Shown here piece after piece: positions 1 to 9,086 of a stretch of DNA of 64,000 nucleotides. Position 1 is the stretch's first letter, and each line of letters opens with the position of its first letter. The position numbers were made by a program, and so were the translations under genes. This stretch comes from Merdimmobilis hominis (GTDB lineage: Bacteria > Bacillota > Clostridia > Oscillospirales > Ruminococcaceae): positions 36,721 through 100,720 of the forward strand of contig NZ_JACJKY010000009.1 in the NCBI RefSeq assembly GCF_016901855.1, given 5' to 3'. Under the pieces are notes generated by a model. That model was not told the DNA's origin. It was given only the letters and a program-made list of their open reading frames with translations, and did not search any database.

Positions 1-777
1 GACGGCAACAGCCTGTTTATTCACAGTCCGGTTGCAGAGCTTTCCACCGCGGAAAATATTCTGCACATTCTGCGTCCGGACAGTCAGTATACCGCACTGG
101 AAGCGCGTATTTTGGACCTCGCACTGATCCTCCACGCAGAGCACGGCGGCGGCAATAACTCCACCTTTACCACACATGTGGTCACTTCGTCCGGCTCTGA
201 TACATACTCGGTCATTGCAGCAGCACTCGGCTCGCTCAAAGGTCCAAAACACGGCGGCGCAAACATCAAGGTTGTCCAGATGTTTGAAAACATGAAAAAT
301 ACACTGCATGACTGGACAGACGAAGGCGAAATCCGCGATCATCTGCGTGCACTGCTTCGCAAAGAAGCGTTTGACCGTGCCGGCTTAATTTACGGTATGG
401 GGCATGCGGTCTACTCGCTGTCCGATCCGCGCGCTAACGTGTTTAAATCGTTCGTCAAGAGCCTTGCGGAGGAAAAAGGAAAAGAGAAAGAATTCGCACT
501 TTATTCCGCAGTTGAGCGCTTGGCACCGGAAGTCATCGCAGAAGAACGCCGCATCTACAAAGGCGTCAGCGCAAACGTTGACTTCTACAGCGGCTTTGTT
601 TATGATATGCTGGGACTTCCGTCCGAGCTGTTTACACCGATTTTTGCAATTGCACGCATTTCCGGCTGGAGCGCGCACCGCATCGAAGAGCTTGTCAATG
701 CCGGAAAAATCATTCGTCCGGCATACAAAAACGTGCAGGATCGCCGCGCATACGTGCCGCTTTCCGAACGAACATAA
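1..777 (+). CDS. gltA: Citrate synthase, C-terminal part (5' end cut by window)
   Basis: Citrate synthase condenses acetyl-CoA and oxaloacetate to citrate in the cytoplasm. The reading frame is open from base 1, so the N-terminal part lies outside the window and 258 residues are visible. The family signature is clear: HAEHGGGNNSTF, then GPKHGGAN (catalytic His), YGMGHAVYSLSDPRA (second catalytic His) and NVDFYSG (catalytic Asp). The C terminus PLSERT is typical of the bacterial/methylcitrate-type enzymes. A methylcitrate synthase cannot be excluded from this part alone, but no prp catabolic genes are nearby, and the korDABC genes 6 kb downstream fit a citrate-to-2-oxoglutarate route for glutamate synthesis. 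A hairpin follows the stop. Confidence 0.95.
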   Translation, partial: DGNSLFIHSPVAELSTAENILHILRPDSQYTALEARILDLALILHAEHGGGNNSTFTTHVVTSSGSDTYSVIAAALGSLKGPKHGGANIKVVQMFENMKNTLHDWTDEGEIRDHLRALLRKEAFDRAGLIYGMGHAVYSLSDPRANVFKSFVKSLAEEKGKEKEFALYSAVERLAPEVIAEERRIYKGVSANVDFYSGFVYDMLGLPSELFTPIFAIARISGWSAHRIEELVNAGKIIRPAYKNVQDRRAYVPLSERT

Positions 778-786
778 ACAAAGGCG

Positions 787-818
787 AAATGCTGCCGGAT
801 TCGGCAGCATTTCATTTT
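787..818 (+). terminator. Putative terminator after citrate synthase
   Basis: An 11-bp stem (AAATGCTGCCG / CGGCAGCATTT) with a GATT loop is followed by a T-rich but interrupted tract. It lies between the citrate synthase stop and the HAD gene, so readthrough is possible. Confidence 0.6.
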
Positions 819-842
819 CATATTGTTTGAGGAGGAGATCCG

Positions 843-1502
843 ATGATCAAAGCAGTTGTATTCGACATGGACGGTGTGCTGTTTGACACCGAACGCATCT
901 CGCGCGAAGCCTGGTTTTACACAGCGCGTCAAATGGGGATTGAAGCGCAGTTTGAACCGGTGTTTCTCCGTGCCATCGGCATGAACCGGAGCGACACCCG
1001 TGAGATGTTTCTCTCCATTTACGGCGCCGATTTTCCGTATGAAACATTCCAGACAACAAGCAGCCAAAAATTTCACGAGCTGATTAAACAGGAACTTCCG
1101 ATGAAGCCGGGTGTGTACGAAATTCTTTCGTGGCTCTGTGCGCGCAAAGTTCCCACGGCGCTTGCAAGCTCCACTTCGAAAAAAAGCGTGCTGTCCCACC
1201 TGTCCCGCACCAATCTCACCGATTTTTTCAACGACGTGATTACCGGCGATATGGTCGTTCACAGCAAGCCGCATCCGGAAATTTATGAGATGGCATGCCG
1301 TGCCATTCATACGGCACCTGCTGACTGTATTGCCGTAGAGGATTCTAAAAACGGCATTCGTTCGGCATTTGCTGCCGGAATGAAGCCGATCATGATCCCG
1401 GATCAGGTGCAGCCGGACGATGAAACAGCCGCACTGTTATTCAAAAAATACGATTCACTGCTCTGTCTGCTTGACGATCTGCCTGCGCTGATTGACTGCT
1501 GA
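843..1502 (+). CDS. HAD-superfamily hydrolase, beta-phosphoglucomutase-like (subfamily IA)
   Basis: The 219-residue protein begins with motif I, VVFDMDGVLFDTE, with the nucleophile and acid/base aspartates of HAD phosphatases and phosphomutases. Motif II is in ALASSTSKK, and a HSKPHPEIYE segment plus VEDSKNGIRSAFAAG give motifs III and IV. The helical cap between the first two motifs is the C1 type seen in beta-phosphoglucomutase and related sugar-phosphate phosphatases. Substrate cannot be told from sequence. The start is set by a strong GGAGGAGA site 8 bases upstream. The gene has no operon partner: a terminator precedes it and another overlaps the convergent M50 gene. Confidence 0.85.
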   Translation: MIKAVVFDMDGVLFDTERISREAWFYTARQMGIEAQFEPVFLRAIGMNRSDTREMFLSIYGADFPYETFQTTSSQKFHELIKQELPMKPGVYEILSWLCARKVPTALASSTSKKSVLSHLSRTNLTDFFNDVITGDMVVHSKPHPEIYEMACRAIHTAPADCIAVEDSKNGIRSAFAAGMKPIMIPDQVQPDDETAALLFKKYDSLLCLLDDLPALIDC

Positions 1503-1506
1503 CCAC

Positions 1507-2130
1507 TTATTTCGCCGCCCTGCTTGTTTTGCCGGGCGGCTTTTTTCGTCCGCCCAACATCCCGCCGACCAGTGCAGAAATCAATCCGCCCGAAAAAATG
1601 AGCAGCGTCAAATTGCTGCGGTCAATCAAAAACATCCAGATACACCCTGCACACAGCACACCCGTACACGCAAGATCAATCCCCCATGCCGCCAGCGCAC
1701 CGCGCATCGGAAACAGCCTTGTCAAAATGAGCAAAACGATTTGTCCGCCGTCCAATGTGGCGAGCGGCAGTGCGCTGAAGCATCCGAGCAGAAAATGAAC
1801 GGCCGCTACTGTTTCATAGCCGAGCCAATGAAGGCCTGCTGCCGTGATGCCATTTGTAAGAATACCTGCACTATGAATGAACAGCGCACAAAAAAAGCGT
1901 GGACAATCCCCAGGCGGAACAAGCCGGATTCCCGTCAGCTCAAAAATGAGCGCGCGCGGTGTGTATCCTGTGATCAAAAACGCCGCCAAATGACCGCACT
2001 CATGCAAAAAACAAGCCAAAAGTGCCAACACAGCAATCCCAGTTTCATCACTAATCAAGCAAAATGCCACAGTCACCACAAACAAAAAGGTGATTTTTAC
2101 GGTAAACGGACCGAATATCAGCCGAATCAA
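1507..2130 (-). CDS. M50 site-2 protease family, SpoIVFB-like intramembrane metalloprotease
   Basis: The 207-residue integral membrane protein has the zinc-binding HECGH helix near residue 43 and the third-ligand motif LDGGQ near residue 125, both in hydrophobic segments. These are the hallmarks of site-2 proteases that cut membrane-embedded substrates. The short form without PDZ or CBS domains resembles SpoIVFB, the mother-cell protease that activates pro-sigma-K in sporulation. The chosen start is TTG at 2130, overlapping the upstream stop (TTGA), with GGGGAAGG upstream; the ORF has no better start. Pairing with an M23-domain membrane protein mirrors spoIVFA-spoIVFB. The sporulation role is inferred from family and context. 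Confidence 0.8.
   Translation of the reverse strand: MIRLIFGPFTVKITFLFVVTVAFCLISDETGIAVLALLACFLHECGHLAAFLITGYTPRALIFELTGIRLVPPGDCPRFFCALFIHSAGILTNGITAAGLHWLGYETVAAVHFLLGCFSALPLATLDGGQIVLLILTRLFPMRGALAAWGIDLACTGVLCAGCIWMFLIDRSNLTLLIFSGGLISALVGGMLGGRKKPPGKTSRAAK
1513..1547 (+). terminator. Terminator of the HAD gene, inside the 3' end of the convergent M50 gene
   Basis: GCCGCCC and GGGCGGC form a stem followed by TTTTTT on the plus strand. The element lies within the last codons of the minus-strand protease gene, so the two convergent transcripts overlap. Confidence 0.7.
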
Positions 2131-2966
2131 GTGCCTTCCCCGCTTTCAATCAGCAAAGAAACCGGTTCTTCCGACAGCGATGCAAACAAATACGCGGGAT
2201 TTACATACAATCCGTCTGTAATGACACCGAAGTGCAGATGGTTTCCTGTTGAATTCCCGGTGGACCCAACCAGTGCGATCACATCGCCGCCGCGCACGCG
2301 CATTCCTGTTTGTGCAATTCGTTCACTGCAATGTCCGTAATACGTATAGTACCCGTTTCCATGATCAATTTTGATGAAATTGCCGTATGCGTCGTCATAG
2401 CGGCTTTCGATCACCGTTCCGTCCTCTGCGGCAAAGATGCGTGTCCCCTCCGCAGCCGCAAGATCGACGCCGGTATGAAAATCAAGCGCCCCCGAAATCG
2501 GATGTGTGCGGAATCCAAACGGCGAACTGAGCCGATACGCGTCTGCTTCCAGCGGAAACACAGGTGTTCCCGTATAGACAACCGGCGCAAGTGTTGCATT
2601 TGCAGGGACTTCCCCGTTTGTACCGGCTGCGGCTGCTTCATATGTAAAAATTTGAACCACTGCCCGGCTCACGGTATCCTGAACCGTTTCATGAAACGAA
2701 AAATCGGATATGATGAGCCGCTTGACAGTATCAGACACGAGCGATGCCGCAGACGGCACAAGAAGTCTCCCAAACAAGAATACTGCCGCCGCTGCAATAC
2801 AGATAGCCGTCTGCATATAAAGCACCATCAAAAACGAGTGCCCGCGGCGCGGCGGTGTATCCGGTTTTTCTATTTTTCCTTCCGTATCGCACGCTGTTTC
2901 ATCCACTCCTGTGCATCGGGATTCATCGGCCGCCTCGCAGGCCGCCTCATATAAATCGTATGCCAT
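2127..2966 (-). CDS. Membrane-anchored M23 (LytM) peptidase-domain protein, SpoIVFA-like position
   Basis: The 279-residue protein has a hydrophilic cytoplasmic N terminus of about 55 residues, one membrane segment (about residues 56-78), a linker and a C-terminal M23 domain. Zinc ligands look intact: the LDFHTGVDLA segment carries the first His and Asp and GNHLHFGV carries the HxH pair, so it may be an active endopeptidase. The ATG at 2966 has an excellent AAGGAGGAGAG site 7 bases upstream; upstream in-frame starts lack one. The stop overlaps the start of the M50 gene. SpoIVFA of Bacillus has a LytM-like domain and anchors SpoIVFB, which suggests the role here. A generic cell-wall hydrolase is the alternative. 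Confidence 0.8.
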   Translation of the reverse strand: MAYDLYEAACEAADESRCTGVDETACDTEGKIEKPDTPPRRGHSFLMVLYMQTAICIAAAAVFLFGRLLVPSAASLVSDTVKRLIISDFSFHETVQDTVSRAVVQIFTYEAAAAGTNGEVPANATLAPVVYTGTPVFPLEADAYRLSSPFGFRTHPISGALDFHTGVDLAAAEGTRIFAAEDGTVIESRYDDAYGNFIKIDHGNGYYTYYGHCSERIAQTGMRVRGGDVIALVGSTGNSTGNHLHFGVITDGLYVNPAYLFASLSEEPVSLLIESGEGT

Positions 2967-2988
2967 GCCTTCTCTCCTCCTTTTTGCC

Positions 2989-3018
2989 ATACGTATGCGG
3001 TTTTTAAAGAAATTATCC
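2989..3018 (-). promoter_or_regulatory. Possible sigma-E-like promoter of the M23-M50 pair
   Basis: Read on the minus strand, GGATAATT is followed after 13 bases by CATACGTAT, close to the mother-cell sigma-E -10 type (CATAC...T). Transcription would begin just before the GGAGG site. The match is imperfect and unverified. Confidence 0.3.
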
Positions 3019-3090
3019 GCCGCACAGTTCATGGACATGCGCGAAAACGCATAACAATAAGCAAACAAATCGTTTTTGGAGGAGATTACT

Positions 3091-4242
3091 ATGAAGCGAT
3101 GGTTCGCTTTTTTCATGAGCTTTGTGCTCATCTGCACAGCGATATCCGCCCCTACCGTCCGCGCGGAGGAAACCGAGGCAGACAGCCCGCTCGTTTCGGC
3201 GAAAAGTGCGGTATTGATTGATGCACAGAGCGGCATGGTTTTATATGAAAAAAATCCGCATGAGCCGCTCCCGCCTGCTTCCATCACCAAAGTCATGACA
3301 CTGCTGCTGGTTGCAGAGGCAATCGAAAATAATGAGCTCGCGCTAACTGACATGGTCAAAGCATCGGCACATGCGGTCAGTATGGGCGGCAGTCAGATCT
3401 GGCTTAAGGAAAACGAAGAAATGACTGTTGACGATCTTTTAAAAGCAACGGCGATCGGCAGTGCAAACGACGCCTCCATGGCACTTGCAGAGCATGTGGC
3501 AGGAACCGAGGAAGCGTTTGTCACACTGATGAACAAGCGCGCCAAAGAACTCGGTATGAACAACACCGTATTCAAAAATCCGACCGGCCTTGATGCAGAC
3601 GGCCATGTATCCACCGCATATGACATCGCGCTCATGTCAAAAGAACTCTTAACGCATGAAACGGTAACACCGTATCTCTCCGTTTGGATGGATACACTGC
3701 GCGGCGGACAGACACAGCTTGTCAATACCAACAAACTCGTACGGTTTTACAATGGATGCATCGGCGTCAAAACCGGTACCACCGACGGTGCAGGTTCCTG
3801 TTTGAGCGCGGCGGCTGTCCGGAATGACGTTTCTCTCATCAGCGTTGTGATGGGATGTGCAACTTCTGCTGAGCGGTTTGACAGTGCGCGTGCGCTGTTA
3901 AACTATGGATTCGCTTCATTTGTACGCTACACACCTGCCACAACAACCGATACACTGCCTGCACTTCCTGTCATCCACGGTACAAGTGAATCTGTTTCCT
4001 TGTCTGTTGATGCCTCCGCTTTTTTGATTCAAAAAGCAGATCAAGAGGCGGTAACAGAATCTGTTTCGCTTCCTGAATCAATAAATGCGCCCGTCAAACA
4101 AGGGCAGGAAGTCGGTACGCTGACCATCACCGCAGGTAAAATCACACAAACCATTCCGATCTGCGCATCCGCAGATGTACCAAAAATGGGCCTTTGGTCA
4201 GCAATTTGCTTGATGTTCTCCCGCGTGTTTGCTTTTCGATAA
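3091..4242 (+). CDS. D-alanyl-D-alanine carboxypeptidase, peptidase S11 (DacF/PBP5 type)
   Basis: This is a secreted penicillin-binding protein that trims the terminal D-Ala from peptidoglycan stem peptides. The 383-residue product starts with a signal peptide (MKRWFAFFMSF... cleaved near VRAEE). All catalytic motifs are present: SITK (Ser64, Lys67), SAN (Ser124, Asn126) and KTG (Lys227). A C-terminal beta-rich PBP5 domain and a final hydrophobic/amphipathic stretch (SAICLMFSRVFAFR) would tether it to the membrane. The ATG at 3091 has GGAGGAG 8 bases upstream. It diverges from the M23-M50 pair, an arrangement compatible with spore cortex or general wall maturation. Compare the degenerate paralogue at 51995-53326. 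Confidence 0.93.
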   Translation: MKRWFAFFMSFVLICTAISAPTVRAEETEADSPLVSAKSAVLIDAQSGMVLYEKNPHEPLPPASITKVMTLLLVAEAIENNELALTDMVKASAHAVSMGGSQIWLKENEEMTVDDLLKATAIGSANDASMALAEHVAGTEEAFVTLMNKRAKELGMNNTVFKNPTGLDADGHVSTAYDIALMSKELLTHETVTPYLSVWMDTLRGGQTQLVNTNKLVRFYNGCIGVKTGTTDGAGSCLSAAAVRNDVSLISVVMGCATSAERFDSARALLNYGFASFVRYTPATTTDTLPALPVIHGTSESVSLSVDASAFLIQKADQEAVTESVSLPESINAPVKQGQEVGTLTITAGKITQTIPICASADVPKMGLWSAICLMFSRVFAFR

Positions 4243-4282
4243 AGATGTTCATAAATTTTTTTCATAAATCATATAAAAAGGC

Positions 4283-4311
4283 TTGAATCATTCTTCGTTT
4301 TATTGTAGAAT
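4283..4311 (+). promoter_or_regulatory. Promoter for pgi
   Basis: TTGAAT and TAGAAT are separated by 17 bases, 41 bases upstream of the pgi start, a good sigma-A match. Confidence 0.65.
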
Positions 4312-4351
4312 TAAACCATAACCTAATCTGTAATAAACGGAGATGAACATC

Positions 4352-5695
4352 ATGGCAATCAAACTGAATGATACATATGTAAAACAGTTCATTGCAGAAG
4401 ATGAACTGGCAGGTATGGCGCCGCAAATCAAAGCCGCACAGGAAATGCTTACAAACCGTTCCGGTCTGGGCAATGACTTTTTAGGCTGGATTGATCTGCC
4501 TGTTAACTACGACCGTGAGGAATTCGCACGCATCGAAAAAGCAGCAGAAAAAATCCGCAATGATTCCGATGTACTGATCGTTATCGGCATCGGCGGTTCC
4601 TATCTTGGTGCACGCGCAGCCATCGAACTGCTCAAATCACCATTTTATAACAACCTGAAAAAAGACACGCCGGATATCTATTTTGTCGGCAATAATATTA
4701 ACCCGACCTATTTGAATGAAATCCTTTCGCTGTGTGAAGGCAAAGACGTTTCCGTCAACATCATCTCAAAATCGGGCACCACAACCGAGCCGGCACTCGC
4801 ATTCCGTGTGTTCCGTGAATTCTTAATCAACAAATACGGTGCAGAAGAGGCGAAAAAACGCATCTATGCAACAACCGATAAAGCACGCGGCACATTAAAA
4901 GAACTGTCCGACGCAGAGGGTTATGAAACCTTTGTTATTCCGGACGATGTGGGCGGACGCTTCTCCGTTTTGACCGCAGTAGGTCTTCTGCCGATCGCTG
5001 TTTCGGGTGCATGCATCCGTTCGCTGATGGAAGGCGCTGCTGCTGCACGTGAAGCATATGCAGAACCGGATCTCGAGAAAAACGACTGCTACAAATACGT
5101 CGCATACAGAAACGCACTGTACAGAAAAGGCAAAGCAATCGAAATTCTCGTTTCCTATGATCCGGCATTTGCCATGATGGCAGAGTGGTTTAAACAGCTC
5201 TACGGCGAGAGCGAAGGCAAAGATAAAAAAGGTCTCTATCCGTCGAGCGCCATCTTCTCGACCGACCTGCACTCCATGGGACAGTTTATCCAGGACGGCG
5301 CACGCGTCATGTTCGAAACCGTTGTGGATATCAAAGAACCGAAGAAAGACTTCTTCATCAAAGCAGATCCTACAAACTTTGACGGATTAAACTTCCTCTC
5401 TGAGAAAAACATGAGCGAAGTCAACCGCAAAGCAATGCAGGGCACCATCCTTGCACACACCGAAGGCGGCGTTCCGAATCTCGTTTTGGAAATGCCGAAA
5501 ATCGACGAGTTTGAACTCGGCTATCTGATTTACTTCTTTGAAAAAGCATGCGGTCTTTCGGGCTATGTCCTGGGCGTTAACCCGTTCAACCAGCCGGGCG
5601 TTGAGAGCTACAAAAAGAATATGTTCGCGCTCTTGAACAAACCGGGCTATGAAAAAGAAAAAGCAGCACTTGAGGCAAAACTCGGCGCAGAATAA
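4352..5695 (+). CDS. pgi: Glucose-6-phosphate isomerase
   Basis: This cytoplasmic glycolytic enzyme interconverts glucose 6-phosphate and fructose 6-phosphate. At 447 residues it is the short Firmicutes form. The sugar-phosphate isomerase signature is visible: [32 protein letters not shown], the [20 protein letters not shown] block with a catalytic region, and [16 protein letters not shown] near the end with the conserved Lys. Two ATG codons compete (4343 and 4352); the second is preferred because GGAG lies about 10 bases upstream of it and only the second gives the usual MAIKL start. It has its own promoter and appears to share a transcript with the small P-loop gene downstream. Confidence 0.97.
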   Translation: MAIKLNDTYVKQFIAEDELAGMAPQIKAAQEMLTNRSGLGNDFLGWIDLPVNYDREEFARIEKAAEKIRNDSDVLIVIGIGGSYLGARAAIELLKSPFYNNLKKDTPDIYFVGNNINPTYLNEILSLCEGKDVSVNIISKSGTTTEPALAFRVFREFLINKYGAEEAKKRIYATTDKARGTLKELSDAEGYETFVIPDDVGGRFSVLTAVGLLPIAVSGACIRSLMEGAAAAREAYAEPDLEKNDCYKYVAYRNALYRKGKAIEILVSYDPAFAMMAEWFKQLYGESEGKDKKGLYPSSAIFSTDLHSMGQFIQDGARVMFETVVDIKEPKKDFFIKADPTNFDGLNFLSEKNMSEVNRKAMQGTILAHTEGGVPNLVLEMPKIDEFELGYLIYFFEKACGLSGYVLGVNPFNQPGVESYKKNMFALLNKPGYEKEKAALEAKLGAE

Positions 5696-5749
5696 GCAGA
5701 TTCCCGGTGTCCCACCGGTTTCTAATTAAAAGTAATGGAGGACAAAACT

Positions 5750-6166
5750 ATGATTAAACTGATTATCGGCAAAAAAGGCAGCGGAAAAACAAAGCTGCTG
5801 ATCGACAAAGTCAATGCCGCAGTCAACACCACAAACGGCAATGTCGTTTGCATCGAAAAAAGCATGAAACTCACGTTTGAGCTTGATCATAAAGTTCGTC
5901 TGATCGACGCAGATGAATATGCAATTCAGGGTTATGACGCATTTTACGGCTTTGTTTCGGGTGTTCTCGCCGGTAACTATGATATCAAAGAGATTTTTGT
6001 CGACGGTATTTTGAGAATCGGCGCAAAAGACGGTGCAAAAGATTATGAAGGCTTTGGCGCACTGCTTGAAAAACTGTACAAACAAATTCCTGCTGATGTC
6101 ACACTGACATTCACTGTGTCGGCTGATCAGACCGACCTGCCGGATTCCGTATTAAAATATTCGTAA
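5750..6166 (+). CDS. Small P-loop protein of unknown function
   Basis: The 138-residue soluble protein has a clean Walker A at its N terminus (GKKGSGKT, residues 7-14) and a hydrophobic strand ending in EIFVDGILR, possibly Walker B, near residues 81-89. No family-specific domain is recognisable; similar short P-loop proteins occur in Clostridia without assigned function. GGAGG lies 8 bases before the ATG at 5750. It sits 54 bases after pgi with only a weak hairpin between them, so co-transcription is likely, and a strong terminator follows. A role as a small ATPase or nucleotide-binding regulator is only a guess. Confidence 0.75.
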   Translation: MIKLIIGKKGSGKTKLLIDKVNAAVNTTNGNVVCIEKSMKLTFELDHKVRLIDADEYAIQGYDAFYGFVSGVLAGNYDIKEIFVDGILRIGAKDGAKDYEGFGALLEKLYKQIPADVTLTFTVSADQTDLPDSVLKYS

Positions 6167-6185
6167 TCCAAACACTTGAATCAAA

Positions 6186-6233
6186 AAGCCCTCCCGGATG
6201 GAAGCCATCTTCTTTCGGGAGGGCTTTTCTTTT
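6186..6233 (+). terminator. Intrinsic terminator
   Basis: AAGCCCTCCCG pairs with CGGGAGGGCTT (11 bp) and is followed by TTTTCTTTT, ending the pgi/P-loop unit. Confidence 0.9.
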
Positions 6234-6282
6234 CGTAAAACGCTTTACCGTTTTAAAAAACTAAAAAAATCATGATTTTCCT

Positions 6283-6312
6283 CTGTCAATTTGAAATCAG
6301 ATGTGGTATAAT
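6283..6312 (+). promoter_or_regulatory. Promoter of the kor operon
   Basis: CTGTCA, an 18-base spacer and TATAAT lie 24 bases upstream of the first gene of the operon. Confidence 0.6.
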
Positions 6313-6336
6313 AGTCGGAAAAGGTGGTGAAACACA

Positions 6337-7020
6337 ATGCAAATCTTAAAAAAACCGATTACAATCATCACCGGTCACTATGGCAGCGGCAAAACGAACG
6401 CTGCGGTCAATCTTGCACTGTCTGCGGCAGAATCGGGTCAAGCTGTGACAATTATTGATTTGGATATTGTAAATCCCTATTTTCGAACCGCTGATTTCGT
6501 GGAACCGCTCAAAGCACACGACATTCAAGTGATCGCACCGGTTTATGCCAATTCCAATTTGGATATTCCCGTGCTTCCGGCTTCAGTTGACGCTGCATTT
6601 TCGCAGTCAGACCGACAGGTCATTGTAGACGTCGGCGGCGATGATGCCGGTGCGATTGCACTCGGCAGATATGCAAAAAAAATTGAAGCACAGGGCTATG
6701 AGATGCTGTATGTAATCAATGCCCGCCGCTATCTGACAAAAAATCCGGCGGAAGCGGTCGAGCTGCTGCGCGAAATCGAACAGGCAGCAAGACTTTCTGC
6801 AACCGGTATTTTAAATAACACCAATCTGGGTGCGCAAACGACTGCACAAACCGTTTTAGACTCTCTGCCATTTGCACAGGCAGTCTGCGAACAAACCGGT
6901 TTGCCGCTTGTCGGCACCTGTACCACACAGACGGTATCCGGCCTCCCCTGTCCGTTTCCTGTCAAGCGGCTTGTCAAATCACCGTGGGAAATGAGCGGGG
7001 CAGACCATACTTCTTTATAA
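6337..7020 (+). CDS. ParA/MinD-family P-loop ATPase (CobQ/CobB/MinD/ParA domain)
   Basis: The 227-residue protein opens with a deviant Walker A, GHYGSGKT, followed by the switch I-like region DLDIVNPYFRT and a Walker B-like VIVDVGGDDAG, a pattern of the MinD/Mrp/CobB group. It is the first gene of the transcript that continues into korD-korA-korB-korC (33 bases to korD). Members of this type often sit beside 2-oxoacid:ferredoxin oxidoreductases in Clostridia. A role in Fe-S cluster handling for these enzymes, as for Mrp/NBP35 carriers, is attractive but there is no CxxC metal-binding motif at the C terminus, so it is inference only. The RBS AAGGTGGTGA precedes the ATG. Confidence 0.8.
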   Translation: MQILKKPITIITGHYGSGKTNAAVNLALSAAESGQAVTIIDLDIVNPYFRTADFVEPLKAHDIQVIAPVYANSNLDIPVLPASVDAAFSQSDRQVIVDVGGDDAGAIALGRYAKKIEAQGYEMLYVINARRYLTKNPAEAVELLREIEQAARLSATGILNNTNLGAQTTAQTVLDSLPFAQAVCEQTGLPLVGTCTTQTVSGLPCPFPVKRLVKSPWEMSGADHTSL

Positions 7021-7052
7021 AACATTTCAGAAAGGCAGGATGAAACAACAAC

Positions 7053-7259
7053 ATGGAAAAGTTCAGCATTAACTATGAACGATGCAAAGGATGCGGACTG
7101 TGCGTTTCCGTATGTCCGAAAAAAATCCTTATGATCGACACCGCGCGGCTAAACCGCAAAGGATATAATCCGGTGGAAATCACCGACAGAGCGGCCTGCA
7201 TTTCGTGCGCAATGTGTGCAACGATGTGCCCTGACTGCGTCATCACAATCGAAGACTAA
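7053..7259 (+). CDS. korD: Ferredoxin-like delta subunit of 2-oxoacid:ferredoxin oxidoreductase
   Basis: The 68-residue protein carries two [4Fe-4S] motifs, CKGCGLCVSVCP (residues 9-20) and CISCAMCATMCP (residues 49-60). As the delta subunit it passes electrons from the catalytic subunits to soluble ferredoxin. It is placed first in the D-A-B-C order that is common for 2-oxoglutarate:ferredoxin oxidoreductases, with korA starting 17 bases later. The GGCAGGA sequence upstream acts as RBS. By itself it could be any small ferredoxin; the call rests on its position. Confidence 0.9.
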   Translation: MEKFSINYERCKGCGLCVSVCPKKILMIDTARLNRKGYNPVEITDRAACISCAMCATMCPDCVITIED

Positions 7260-7275
7260 CAAAGGAGAGACAATC

Positions 7276-8337
7276 ATGGCAGAAAAATATTTGATGAAAG
7301 GAAATGAAGCAATCGCAGAAGCGGCAATCCGCAACGGCTGCATTCATTTCTTCGGCTATCCGATCACTCCGCAGACGGAAGTCAGTGCATACATGTCAAA
7401 AGTCCTGCCGAAAATCGGCGGCACATTTTTGCAGGCAGAATCGGAAATCGCGGCAATTAACATGGTGCTGGGCGCAGCTTCGTGCGGCGTTCGTGCAATG
7501 ACCTCCTCCTCTTCTCCGGGCATCAGCTTAAAAAGTGAGGGTGTGTCCTACATCGCAGGCTCTGATCTTCCGTGCGTCATCTTAAACGTTATGCGCGGCG
7601 GCCCGGGTCTTGGCGGCATTCAGCCTTCGCAGGCAGACTACTGGCAGGCAACCAAAGCACTCGGTCACGGCGACTTCCAGCTGCTCGTATTCGCACCGGC
7701 AACGGTTCAGGAAATCGTCAACCTGATCGGCACTGCATTTGATCTTGCAGAAAAGTACCGCATGCCGGCACTCATTTTGGCAGACGGTATGCTCGGCCAG
7801 ATGATGGAACCGGTCGAATTCCCGGAAACGGTCTCTAAACCGGCAGAAAAACCGTATGCAACCACCGGCACACAGGGCAAACGCAAACCGAATATCACAA
7901 ACTCTCTGTATTTAAAACCGGACGAGCTCGAACGCACCGTCCGCGAGCGTTTTGCACGCTACGACGTGATTAAACAAAACGAAGTCCGCTGCGAGGAATA
8001 TCTCACCGACGACGCAGACATCATTCTGGTCGCTTACGGTGCAACAGCGCGTGTTGTCAGAAGTGCAGTCGAGGATGCAAGAGCTTGCGGCATCAAAGCA
8101 GGTCTTATTCGTCCGATCACACTCTGGCCGTTCCCGGAGGAAGCAATCCGCAAAGCAGCTGCACGCGTCGATCACATGATTACCGTCGAGATGAGCATGG
8201 GCCAGATGGTGGAAGATGTTCGCCTGTACGCAAACGGACAGTGCGATGTACATTTCTTTGGCCGTACCGGCGGTATTGTGCCGACACCGGCAGAAGTGCT
8301 TGAGCAGATCAAAAAATATGCAGGAGGTGCTGAGTAA
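7276..8337 (+). CDS. korA: 2-oxoacid:ferredoxin oxidoreductase, alpha subunit (probably 2-oxoglutarate)
   Basis: The alpha subunit holds the pyrimidine domain of the TPP-dependent enzyme that oxidatively decarboxylates 2-oxoacids to acyl-CoA with reduction of ferredoxin. The 353-residue protein contains the signature [16 protein letters not shown], then [20 protein letters not shown] and [16 protein letters not shown]. The ATG at 7276 is chosen because AAAGGAGAG precedes it by 6 bases; an upstream in-frame start would run through korD. The stop overlaps the start of korB (TAATG). 2-oxoglutarate is the favoured substrate from the D-A-B-C organisation and nearby citrate synthase. A branched-chain 2-oxoacid (VOR) remains possible. 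Confidence 0.92.
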   Translation: MAEKYLMKGNEAIAEAAIRNGCIHFFGYPITPQTEVSAYMSKVLPKIGGTFLQAESEIAAINMVLGAASCGVRAMTSSSSPGISLKSEGVSYIAGSDLPCVILNVMRGGPGLGGIQPSQADYWQATKALGHGDFQLLVFAPATVQEIVNLIGTAFDLAEKYRMPALILADGMLGQMMEPVEFPETVSKPAEKPYATTGTQGKRKPNITNSLYLKPDELERTVRERFARYDVIKQNEVRCEEYLTDDADIILVAYGATARVVRSAVEDARACGIKAGLIRPITLWPFPEEAIRKAAARVDHMITVEMSMGQMVEDVRLYANGQCDVHFFGRTGGIVPTPAEVLEQIKKYAGGAE

Positions 8338-9086
8338 TGGCATCATTTCATAAAACAAACGGACTGACAGACGCAGTTTTCCACTACTGCCCGGGCTGTA
8401 CGCACGGCATTGTGCACCGGCTGGTTGCAGAGTGTTTGGAAGAACTCGGCATTCTCGGAAAAACAGTCGGTATCGCACCGGTTGGCTGCGCAGTTATGGC
8501 ATATGACTATTTTAACTGTGATATGATTGAAGCACCGCACGGACGTGCACCGGCTGTTGCAACCGGCGCAAAACGTGCAAATCCGGACAACATCGTATTC
8601 ACCTATCAGGGTGACGGCGACTTGGCTGCGATCGGCACCGCAGAAACCGTTCATGCGGCAACCCGCGGCGAAAATATCACGATCATCTTTATCAATAACG
8701 CAATCTACGGCATGACCGGCGGTCAGATGGCACCGACCACTCTGCCTGGACAAGTCACACAGACCACTCCGTATGGCCGTGATGTTACTCGTGCAGGTTA
8801 TCCGATCCGGATGTGTGAAATGCTCTCCACACTCGATGGCGTGGCTTATGCAGAGCGTGTCACTGTGACGGATGTTCCGAATGTCCGCAATGCGAAAAAA
8901 GCAATCAAAAAGGCGTTTACCGCACAGATTGAGAAAAAAGGCTTCTCGATTGTCGAAGTGCTCTCAAGCTGTCCGACCAACTGGGGACTCGAGCCGGTGG
9001 AAGCACTCAAATGGCTCAAAGAGAACATGATCCCGTACTATCCGCTCGGATGTTATAAAGACGCAACCGAAAAGGGGGTATTCTGA
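8337..9086 (+). CDS. korB: 2-oxoacid:ferredoxin oxidoreductase, beta subunit (TPP-binding)
   Basis: The 249-residue beta subunit binds TPP and an Fe-S cluster. YCPGCTHGI near residue 17 gives the conserved cysteines, and [12 protein letters not shown] followed by [14 protein letters not shown] is the TPP/Mg binding motif. The gene overlaps the korA stop and its own TGA overlaps the korC ATG, so the three subunits are translationally coupled. It completes the active site formed with KorA. Confidence 0.93.
   Translation: MASFHKTNGLTDAVFHYCPGCTHGIVHRLVAECLEELGILGKTVGIAPVGCAVMAYDYFNCDMIEAPHGRAPAVATGAKRANPDNIVFTYQGDGDLAAIGTAETVHAATRGENITIIFINNAIYGMTGGQMAPTTLPGQVTQTTPYGRDVTRAGYPIRMCEMLSTLDGVAYAERVTVTDVPNVRNAKKAIKKAFTAQIEKKGFSIVEVLSSCPTNWGLEPVEALKWLKENMIPYYPLGCYKDATEKGVF

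Noticed and set aside
1492..2340. 282-residue plus-strand frame opposite the M50 and M23 genes
   Set aside because: Overlaps two supported minus-strand genes; low-complexity Gln/Lys/Arg composition typical of a shadow.
5700..5725. Hairpin CCGGTG/CACCGG after pgi
   Set aside because: Short stem and weak T-tract; the downstream P-loop gene appears co-transcribed.
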